Origin: Temnothorax longispinosus
Lineage: Eukaryota; Arthropoda; Insecta; Hymenoptera; Formicidae
Length of the DNA stretch: 64,000 bases
Assembly: GCF_030848805.1 (NCBI RefSeq)
Contig: NC_092361.1
Span: 1,240,001 to 1,304,000 of the forward strand
Reading direction: 5' to 3'
Part shown: positions 14,195 to 24,700 of the stretch, one piece after another
Numbering within the stretch: the first letter of the stretch is position 1
Layout: each line of letters starts with the position of its first letter
Made by a program: the position numbers and the translations under genes
Notes under the pieces: model-generated
The model's input: the letters and a program-made list of their open reading frames with translations, nothing else
Database searches by the model: none
What the model was told of the DNA's origin: nothing

Positions 14195-15096
14195 CGAATC
14201 GAGCGGATCGAGTCGGTCGGGGTTAGTAACGATGTTTGGGGATGCTCCGATAATTATTGAATCCCTCGACGTTGTTTGCGCCAGATAAATCGAAAATAAT
14301 AGAATATTCGAGCGTTTGCCCAGTTACGTTCTCGCATCTTCCGTTCTCGAAACCCGGTTATTTTTATCGTTAAAAATTCTACGACATTATGTAAAATTCG
14401 TAAAGTTTTCCCCTTACGAACCAATTTGCGATCGATTCGAATATTTTAGCTTCGTTCATTATTGCGGTATCTTCCTCTCTGCAATAATAATGTCGATATG
14501 AGACCGCGAATCTTTGGAGACGATAAGCATAGCTCAAGGACGAGTCGTTCTAAGACGCTCGCTTTCGAAGTGTCAATCGTGAGGGTAAGTTAAAAAGTGA
14601 AGAGCGCGCGTAGAAATGTTCGAATAACCATTTTCATTCTTTAATACCGTCCGCGTTCCGCTCTTCTCTTTGCCATCAGCTTTGCTTAATTTGATTATTG
14701 CATGCATTCCATAGCTTCGCATATAGCGGGGATCATGAAAGCAAACAAAAATGTATAGGAGCAAAATATATACGATTGAAATATGCGTTTTGTTTGGCAA
14801 TACAGATGGGATAATTAAAAAAAAATCGCGGAATTTGAATGATTTCGGGTGTGATCATCCGCGTTCTAACAACGCTGTAAAAAAAAATAAACATTTATTC
14901 TTACGCTGACCGCGATATAGCGGATAGCAAACAATTGATGCTCCGATTGACAACACAGTTATACATGATATGATCTAATTCAGAGCTATTTGAGCGATTT
15001 CATCAAAATTCTAAAAATTTTAATTAATATGGAGAGGCTTCAAGTGATTCTCGGATCATGCTGATCTTCCGTACAGAATTTTACGAATTCGTCGAA

Positions 15097-15269
15097 TTAA
15101 CCCTTAAAGTACAATCAAAAACGGTATCTTATTCGGTAAAAAATAAAACGTATTTGTTCTAGAAACTTGAAAGTATGTTTATGAATTTTTAGGGATTTCT
15201 TGAACGACTTTAAATAAGTGAAAAAGTGGTCGGACCCGAAATATCCATGTTTTGTACTGTAAGGGTTGA
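15097..15269. mobile_element. TTAA-type MITE, piggyBac-like, degenerate
   Basis: A 165 bp element (15101-15265) with inverted ends CCCTTAAAGTACAA and CCCTTACAGTACAA. TTAA flanks the left end and TTGA, one change away, flanks the right. Same class as the element at 8487 but with different ends. No coding capacity. Confidence 0.65.
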
Positions 15270-17582
15270 ATCGGGTGTAACTATTTTTTTTTTCGTTGTT
15301 TAAGCTCGCGAGAATTAACATAAAAAATTGAGAAAATTTAATTCAGATTAATTTTTTCAAATTTCTAGAAAAAGATAGAGCGTAAATTACTATCGAACTC
15401 TTGCTTTTTCACAGTCGCACGCTCCGTCGATATGAGACTCTTAGCTGTCGCGGAAATCGCGTCGTCTCGTTAGACGCGAGATTGACGATCGGGCCTCATC
15501 AGGATTGTAACGCACGTGATTCGTGACCGCGGGGCACCTGGATCAGACCTGATTGCTGTTCACAATGAGCTTATTATCCCTAAGAAGCTAGAGAAATCTT
15601 AACGGCTAGACCCGATATTAACATACTACTTCATATACGCTATATATATGTATACGCTGCGCTCGTAGGTACAGTATGGCTTCTAATGCTGATAACTGCT
15701 AAGTGTCCTAAGTAGCCTAAGTCCTACTTGTTGGTGAAAAATGAGAACGCGCGCTGCTCGCCCGCATGGCACGAGCTTCGCGCTACCTCGCAATTGTTGT
15801 GCGCACTGACAATAATATCTTCACGGTATACCACTCTCGTCGAGAGAGAGGTAATTGAACGAAAATCGATCGGTCCCTCTCTTCTGAGAACCCTGAAAAC
15901 GGAGACACTTGCCGCCCGATGAAGTGCGTTGTCCGAGAGGATCCTTGAGTAGGCGTGAAATAACATGCGACGCTTAACGATCCCGACGATCGACTAAGGC
16001 AAAGATGGGATAAATAACGCAATTAACGCGATGGATCGATGGAAATCCTCGCGAAACGTCGGTCACCGTTGGTTGGTCAGCGTTGCGAAGCAATTTCGAT
16101 CGAGATCGACGAGAGAAAGAACAAAAATAATTGGACGCGCGGATGAACGAACGGCGAATGACGGCTCGATGAGATTTTCATCGCATCCGTTGCGAGTTTC
16201 TCGTTTCCTTCTCAAGAATCGATCTCGCCGACGTCGTTGATTGATTAAACCAAAATCCGACGGAAAAATCTTAGTGGCGTAGAAATTACGTACAACGCGA
16301 TTGAAAAAGTGCTAAAATAGCAATTGGCTTTTTCCTATAATTCACTCTTTTTTTCATGACCCCCCCCCCAGCCCCTCCCACTCTTTCATTCCAATTTTCT
16401 CTTTCATTTTCGCACGCACACATACACACGCGCTTCAGTTCTCACTCTCACACACTCTTTCTGTTGCTCCTAACTTCCCCTTTGTTTGTCTCTTCCTTCT
16501 ACTATCTCTCGTCACTCGATTACAGCTTAATTATTACAAAGATGGTTGTACAATAATATATATAATATAGACTCTGTATTAGTTACAATAATATCGTAGC
16601 GTCCTACACCGTCGCGTCTGGCCTTCTTCTGTCGTCATTAATCACGAAAATCGAAACCGATTGAGTTCCTTCTTCGAGTTATAACGCCTTCACGCTCGAT
16701 TCTAAGCGCAACACATCCGCCTCGTTATCACCGTTCTCGAGCGTTTCTGTTGCCACGTAAATGTATGTATCCGCGTGTGTGTGTATGTACGTCTTTTCTA
16801 TACATGTTTCGTGTATCTTTATTGCTTATTGCTTAACATTAACGTTCGCGCCGAGCGGGTCACCACCGAAGAGATATCCGTCCGCGGGCATCCCATCGTT
16901 AATTAAGCTAATCGATTGCTCATAGGAGACAAAGACCTCGGCGTCACCACCGCACATTTAACGTTAAAGGCAAGTTCTCCCTCCCCGAGACTTGACGGTG
17001 ACATCGCACGCGATCTTTATCCTCGACGAATAAAAACTTAGGATCAGGCGGGGGCTGCATTTGCGCGTCGCGTCTAACGAGATGCTAATGAAGCGAAAAT
17101 ATAGATCAAAGGATCACACCCGTGTCATCTGCCTCGCGCGCGCGCGGAGGGACGCGTCGCGTCGTGCGATTTCCTCGGCGGATTTCCCCTCTCGACGCAT
17201 GAATAAAGAAAAATGTAGTGAGCCGTGTGAGCCCCGAGGAAGAGAGAACACCGGTGTACCATGGTGTGACATCCAGAACGGAGCCTCTGTAGTCTCGTTC
17301 AATAATCTCTTGACCTTCTTTAATCCTCGACTGGTTCGCGGGGTGAAATAATATTACGCATTTGTTTCTTATCGGCTAGAGGACTCCGCCATGCTAATTA
17401 ATCAAGAGTCACTGTCCTCATTCTCGTTCGTCGTTCAGATAAAAACCGCTCTCGCTCGGCTAGCTCGTCCCGGGGAGAACGAGCGACTCACCCGCGATCC
17501 ATTTCCCTTCATCCTTCGCGGCGTCACTTCACAGAACAAATTCGGGGATCCGCCTCGATCCGTCGAAAAACGACAGCGTGTA

Positions 17583-17588
17583 TTTATT
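17583..17588 (-). promoter_or_regulatory. Candidate polyadenylation signal AATAAA
   Basis: AATAAA occurs on the minus strand about 1 kb after the stop codon and is followed within 25 bases by a T-rich stretch (GTCGTTTTTCG). The hexamer is common by chance, so this is only a candidate for the 3' end of the gene. Confidence 0.2.
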
Positions 17589-18067
17589 TGTAATTAATCG
17601 ATATTAATTATTACGCGTATCGTCGATTAACTCGGTACTTATTGAGGGTACATGCCCGAGAATGAGCAAAGAAATGAGCGTACGCGCGCCCGGCGAAGAA
17701 AATATTTACCGAGTAAATGCTTCTTCATCCCTTTCTCTCTTTTTTTTTTGCACTTATCGAGGATATAGTCTCTCTTTCGTAGCAGTCATCCTTTTCTGTC
17801 CGTTCCTAAAAAGTAAACGATCGCCGCGTCTTATCGGCTAGAACGAGAGGACTCCGGGACGATCGATCCCGCGTGGGCGAATCGCGGTCCTTCGTCCTTG
17901 ACCGAGGTCGACCGCGTCGTTCGTCGCGATACCGATCGTGATATGGCCAAACCATAGAAATCGCCTAAACAACTTCGTCAACTTCCGCCCGATCTCAATC
18001 TTAGTGCCTACGCGCTACGTCCGGTAAAAAAATCTACTGGCCAGGGAAAACTCACGCTCAACGAGTC

Positions 18068-18071
<4 letters not shown>

Positions 18072-18100
<29 letters not shown>
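18072..18100. repeat. (CT)n microsatellite
   Basis: About 14 uninterrupted TC units downstream of the stop codon of the gene. Confidence 0.95.
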
Positions 18101-18103
<3 letters not shown>

Positions 18104-18608
18104 CGCTTCGATCGCGCAATATCGCCGCCGATGTCCCTTCGATGCCTGTCTCTTCCTGCGAGATCGTGCGTGTCGAAGTCGTCGCGAAAATCCAACTTTC
18201 TTTTCGGATCTTCCGTCGATTCTTCGTAAGATGATCCTTCGTGCGATCCTGTCGTCCGTCATTCGTTACTCCTTATCCGTTTCATCGACGACGCGGCTGC
18301 GCCTCTTCGGCCTCGGAACGACGATCGCGGGAACGCGAGTTTTTCCTGACAGCTCGAAGAAACTAACAGGAGCTACGAGCACGATTGTGCTAAATCGGTC
18401 GATAAGCTCCCATTTTCTCCCCGCATCTTCTCATTCACGGTCTAAGATCGCATTCATCTGCAACTTTACGCGCGCGCTCGGATCGATCGAGCCACGGCCG
18501 ATCACTTTGTCGCGAATATTCTTTATAACGATCTCACTGAGTGTCCGACACCGCGTTTGAGTCTGATTTTTTTAAATTGATTTCGAATAATCGCGCTTTC
18601 GATTAGAA

Positions 18609-18700
18609 TCACCTGAATATCGCGGCGACTGCTGTCAGCAGAACGATCGTCAGGTACGTCGATCGGCCGATCTGTCCGCCGTTCGCTTCCATGCACTGGC
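18609..18700 (-). CDS. Coding exon E: C-terminus with hydrophobic tail and stop
   Basis: The acceptor is ATCGTTGCAG. The exon completes a Gly codon, then reads QCMEANGGQIGRSTYLTIVL and continues through a short hydrophobic run to ...AAIFR and a TGA stop at 18611-18609. The tail is one last Cys, a small-residue stretch (EANGG), then about 14 hydrophobic residues ending one residue before the stop. That is typical of a GPI-attachment signal, although a very short transmembrane anchor is possible. The sequence at the stop (TTCAG|GTGATT) also resembles a donor, so an alternative C-terminus encoded further downstream cannot be excluded. Confidence 0.82.
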
Positions 18701-21700
18701 CTGCAACGATAGAAGTGATTTGCAATTTTTACTATCTTTGTGCGTGTACACTTACATGCGAGATAGAAGCGTGTTTAGCTTCTTAGCTAAACGGCATTTA
18801 TTTAGTTAGGGTTAGTCAACCTTAACATCCATCTCTCATACATGTAAACGAAAAATATTTTTACTAGTACGTGCTAAATGTTTTCCTCGAAAATATACGT
18901 ACTGAATGTAACATTACACGTAGTTGTACTGTATAAAATCAATCTCGAAACTTTTGACTCTATATATAGGCTTCTTAGCAAAATACAAAATTCTACTCTA
19001 GCATTATACACGATATCGAAATTAATTATCTCAATGTCTTTTTATAAATCAATATGTTTTTTCTCTAATTATGATCGTTGTAAATGTTACAATATTGTGT
19101 GGTTTAAAATCCAAGATAATAAAGGTAATATCTTCCATATAGCATAATAACATTCGATTGGACCAAAATTAAGGCCGCTAGTGAAACACGCGAATGGTAT
19201 AATTAATGTTGGGATAATATATGTTTAACGCAATATATTTAACGGTTATTTCGCGCCCACGAGATAGCCTTAGGTCCAGTGACACATAACTCAGCGTTTA
19301 TCAACGCGCTGTCGCAGTCTATTTGTCACAGAGAGCTACGCGAATGTCGCGCTAGATTATGCGTGGCTGTCACGCGCCCTCCGCGACGAGATTTCGAGCG
19401 GCGCGGCGCAATGGATGACAATCGCTGACTCTGCGATTTCGATTGGATGGCACAGCGTTCACGTCACGGAGAAGTTATTGGAGTATACTGAACGTTTTGC
19501 GAAAAGACGGAGAATCTCGTCACGTTTTCCTGATCAGGCATAGCTACGAGTTTGCCAAGTCTTCGTGATATCAAAAATTTGCCCATATTGATATGAAATT
19601 TACATTTATCATTTATTTAATAGATATCAAGAAACTTGTCTTAACTTATATATAATTTCTCTTTCTTTGACAATCCGAATGTTGAAATTTAAAATGAATA
19701 TATATGTGGAGAATTTTATTATATTTTATGTTCGATGCATAAGAACAATGAGATAAAAATCTATTAAATGATCAATATTATAGCTTTAAAAATAAATAAT
19801 TAAATAAAATTTTGCATTACTTTTGTAATTTAATTGCGATACTTTCTGCATTTGGATAACAATATTTAATAAAGTATTGGCGAATTTAAAATTATCATCT
19901 ATGCTCTTTTAACGTAATATTGCCAGATATAATTACGTTGCGTGTACTCGTGTCTAGTGTTCTCGGATTAATGCTAATCCGGGGGATGAAATAGCGCAGC
20001 GACGGAAAGCGAAAGGGTTGACGGAGGTTGCCACTTACCGGTGCTGGTAGCGTTGAAGGCCAACATCGGCGCAGGCGGTGGGATGCCCCTCTGACACGCT
20101 ATGTGGCTGGCAGTCAAACTGACAACTCCGCCGCTCTCTTTGTACATGAAGCACAGTCTACGGCTATTCCTGTAGGGCTGCGCCCTGTTGTTCTCGCTGT
20201 TCGACCATGCTGTTCTGCGCGCCAACGGGGTGGCGATCACGAACTGCGTGCCCTCGGCGTCGAACCATCTACCGTGGCAGGAATAGGCTGGAAGGCAAAG
20301 AGAGAGAGCACGGGGCTGAGCCAGAGGTTCTTCGCGAAACACGGGAGGGTTGGGTTAGAGAAAGTTTCGGGATAATAACAGTCGCGAGCGCGCGGGGGAG
20401 GGTTGGCGTCTCGACGGCCGTTACCCTTCGAGTGCCATTATTTCCCCCTCCCCCTCGAAATAAACTTCGACGGTGTCGAGGGTCGAGAGGATATTCCACG
20501 GGACTGGGAAGCGCGAAGGGAAGGGAGGCGAGGAGCGGACACATGCCTCGCGGTTCTTTCAAACATTCAGGCATTTCGATCTTGATGCGGAATCGCGGCA
20601 GGGGAGCGTGCTCGAGTATCATTTCGACCGTCGTAATGAAGTTACGACATTACCGGGATTGATAAACGGGGAGCGCAAGAGTTTCGGGCTCGATAAGAGG
20701 CGCGCGGCGTTAATATCGTCGCTTTAACGCTGAAAGGCACGAAATTCGTCATACTGTCTCGGGATAATATTTTCCGTAAGCGCGATAAACGTTGCGTCGT
20801 TGATGAGCTTTATTGCTAACACTTAATTAAATATCAATGCAAATTTTCTGAGAAGACACTTTGTGATTATTTGATGGACGGCTTTTATCTCTTATCTCAG
20901 AGCGGAGTTTTTCTGGATAGATGTTAATCTTTCTTTCTTGTGTAAAAAAAGAGACTGAGAAAAAGGCGAAAATATCGTTTAACCATGCACGTTCTCTCTG
21001 TTTTTAAACTGTCATCAATCATGTTTTTTATATCTATTTAATTGATATTAATGGTGGAGGAAAGATTTTTTTCCTTAAAAAATATTTATCTTTCATATCT
21101 ACTTTTAAATAGATTATTTCAAAATTGAGTCATTTATTATTTACGAATCTTTTGAAACCATGATTTTTTAAATTCAGAGTCAACGTTTTTCTTAGCAAAA
21201 ATACAGATTAAAAAAAACCATTTTGGAAGAGATGCGAAGAAATGGTAGAATCTTTTTCTTTATAAAGAGAATTCTTGCTAGAATAAACGCCAATCTCTAG
21301 ACTATAATCGCCGGTCGTTCTAGTATTAAAAAGGCACTTTTTCTAAGCAGCGTCAAATTCAACGCTCGAAATGCCTTGAAAAAAATAATTCTCCTTCGTC
21401 GCTCGCGACACCGCGCTCGTATTCAAGGAGTCACAGCGCGGCACAAAGTTCTCGGCGTGAGACGGCAAAGAGGAAGAAAAGGCAGATAATTACCGGTGAT
21501 AGCGTCGTCGTCAACGCAGTCACTTTGAAACTCCATCCTGTCCGCCGTGGAGCAGCCCACGGTTAAGGTCGTCACCTCGGAGTTGCACCTCGATTCGTCC
21601 TCGTTCCTTTTCTCCCTCTTCTCCGGGATATCCTCGTCCCTCTCGTGTTCCTCGAGCTCCCTCTTCATCCTCAGGAGATCTTTATAGGTCATACCCTTGT

Positions 21701-24700
21701 CGGTCGGGTTCCCCGACGCGGATCTTTTTCGCGGCGGGCTATCGACCTCCAGATAATCCCCAAAATAATCGCCCTGCACCTGTAGCGTGCTGGAGGTCCA
21801 GCTGCCGTCCGGATCGGCGGCCCAAAACCGTCCGATCACATCGACATCGTACAGATGGAAATCTTCTATCTTCGGGTCCCTTCTCGATCTGTTGTTCGCC
21901 TCGTCTCTCGACCTCATTTCGTCTTCGACCGTTTCGCCCTCATTTCTGTCAATTCTCCCGCGATCCGTCGTGTATCTCGCGTCTCTCTCGAGATGCTCGA
22001 CGGCGCGCGATCTCCTCGTTTTGGAGCGCGAGCTTTCAGCGCCGCGTTGCTCGAGGTCGCCCGATCGTCGGACCTTCGATCGCACGGCGCGCTCCCGCAG
22101 GTCCCGGAAAGTCTCCTCCAGCTCGGAGGATCTCCTCGACGGGATCTCCTCCAGGCTGTAGTCCTTGCGGCTCCGGTTGCCGCCGCGATTCGAACGCGCC
22201 CGCCGACCCATCCTCTCGTGGACCAGATACTCGTTGTTGGCCCGCCTCTTCTCGACCTCGTAATCCAGCTTACGAGCCCGCCGGTCTTCATTCCTCTCCT
22301 GGGCGTGTCGCACCTTCTCGCCGTCGTGCCGGATCGGCAGAGACTCCTGCTGCTGCTGGTGTTGGCTCCTGCGGCTTTCACGCGTATTCCGTTGATTCCG
22401 ATTCACGTCCGTTACCGTGAACTTACCCAAGTACGGACAGGTACGTGGTTCCGGAGAGCTCGCTGCGACAAAAAGCAGACGTAAACCTTACAAAGTATCC
22501 GCGAGAATATCGCAAAATACGCGGAAAAATAGATTAGCTACTATAGCTAAAATATATGAATAACTAACATTTTTCGCAACGAGAGTTACATTTTTTGCAG
22601 CGAGAACAAAAGGTTTTGCTACTATTGCTAAATCATAGCTCTCGCTGCAAAAAATATAGCTCTCAATGCAAAAAATGTTAGTTATCTATATTTTACGACT
22701 AAATTTAGCTAAATTTTTTTCCGTGATATCACATTCCTATCTTAGTAGCGGTATAAGCAAAAAAAATATAAAATTCCAGAAAATATTATAAAAAATATTA
22801 TTTAAAAAATCACAAGATTTTCAATCAGCGGATATTCGAAGTACTGTAAAAGTTATTTCTTAATTTCTAATGCTTTAAATTGTATTGCGTACCGAGCTCG
22901 AAGATAATAATTATATGCAATAAACGTTCTTAAATTCATGCTTGATTTCCGGAATAAATAATTACTTCAATAGCATAATATATGCGAGATGATATAATAT
23001 TTATATTGTGGGCAGAGAGAATTTGTGATGTGACAGAACAAGGATAAATTTTGCAGTATTATTAATGACATGAAATATCACGCTTGCTTCATTTGAAACA
23101 TTAATATAACGCTGCATAACCCGATTTACGATTATGTTTTATATTTACGATAAAGGAGTTAATTTACATTGCACGACATGTGCGAGAAATGAAAAATGGC
23201 AGCACGATAAACGTATAAAAACGTATGAACATTTATCGTGTACCTAAAACGATACTTTTTACCATAATATTCGGAAATAGAACCACTAGAATTTTATATG
23301 AATATGGCAAAATTACAAACGTATATTATGCAACGATATTATTATTACTATTATTAATATCACGAGTTAAATACGTGATTATGCGTAATACTAATAAACG
23401 TAAATAGTTTCATAGATATAAAAAGAGTCGCTGTAAATTAATGATCCTATCTGCAAAAGTAAAGTACCGATATGCTCGTAATTTCTACGGCCTAAGAAGA
23501 AACTTTGAAGTTGAGTCTTAAACGGAATTTTAAATGCCGTAACTTTAGAAGTTGGGACAAGAAGCTCGACGAAGGTTATCGATCCCTGCTAATGATACTT
23601 TCTTGTTAGTGAGAAAGTACGGTATATTTTAAACCCGGGAGGGGGGAGGGGAGGGGAAAAAAGTTCTGAAAGGAGCCACGGATGTCCGAGTCTATTCAGG
23701 GAGTTCACATAATCATATTATATCTCTTATGTACCCTAAGGTAGTTGCAAATGTTATATAATGGTTCCAAATTTATAGGACTTAGGTTAATCGTTTTTCC
23801 AAAGTTGTAGCTAATTTAAAGCAGTTACACAGTTTGCTCGCCAGAAGTAAAGCAAAAAACGTAACGTCATTTTCTGTAACATTTTTATAAAACAAAACTT
23901 TACAGTATATTTCTGAAATGTATTCTCATTAATATCATATAAATCTCATCCTACATTCTAGATCGATTATTAAACATTCAAAAATATTTACACACATGCA
24001 CGTATATTTAACATTCTTCAATTTTACCTCTGTTTAAATAGATTTTTCTCTTTATGTATAATATGCAAGCCACAATAAATATCACCAATCTCACGCAAAT
24101 AACGGAAACGCATTGTGGTTCTAATGGAAGCTCATTAGATCGTAGAAAAGGAGGAAAAGAATGCCAGGAGCCTTTAGAAGGCCCAAGAAAGTAACGGAAA
24201 ACGGCGAATGGCTATAACGAGAGAGCGTAAATCGTCTATAGGCCAGACACAATGCGAACTTAACGAGACAAATCTGACGACGCACCCTCGAGCCAAGGGT
24301 TCCGCTCTCCCTCCCAGCTTGATAAGCTGCATTATCGTTTTATCTCGCTACCATCAAGCCTTCAAAACTCAGTAAGCTAACAATCAAGTCCACTTTTTTC
24401 GTGTTTTACATGATAATATATGTGCCTTCTATTAATTGAAAGCACGTGAAATACGACGCTCGCGAGAACGGAGAAAGAAAAAAAAACATATACCGATTAT
24501 CCTGCAGAGAAAATACAACGAAGGGTTTAATTGCTATTTAACGTCGGAAGAGTTGGAAAAGTTCGGATAAAAGGAGTCGGAAAAATTTACATTTACTTAC
24601 TCTTAATTAGAAAGATTCTGTTACAAAAGTAACAGGATCTCACTTTCTAATTAAGTCTCAAGAAGATCCGTTTTAACAACGATACTTTTATTTCATTTAC

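Larger units (their letters stand above)
1..16300. other. Non-coding 3' flank, no gene recognised
   Basis: About 16 kb of mostly AT-rich DNA with scattered GC-richer patches (for example 6330-6890, 10380-10720 and 13060-13480). I found no exon pairs with matching splice phases on either strand and no recognisable protein motif. Open frames here are short and most overlap frames on the opposite strand. The stretch does hold a fold-back repeat, two TTAA-flanked MITE-like elements, small hairpins and tandem repeats, listed separately. Confidence 0.6.
16300..18608 (-). other. GC-richer region downstream of the stop, possibly partly 3'UTR
   Basis: From the stop codon at 18609 leftward the DNA stays GC- and CpG-rich for about 2 kb, with no coding frame I can support. 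A minus-strand AATAAA lies at 17588-17583 (plus-strand tttatt) and another at about 16822-16817, so a 3'UTR of 1 to 1.8 kb is possible. A 21-base motif occurs twice (17368-17388 and 17830-17856), and a CT microsatellite lies at 18072-18100. The UTR extent is inference. Confidence 0.3.

Noticed and set aside
21855..22484. Plus-strand open frame of 209 codons
   Set aside because: It lies opposite exon C and is open because that exon is rich in Arg and Glu codons. It has no own splice signals or recognisable motif, and the minus-strand reading connects in phase with four other exons.
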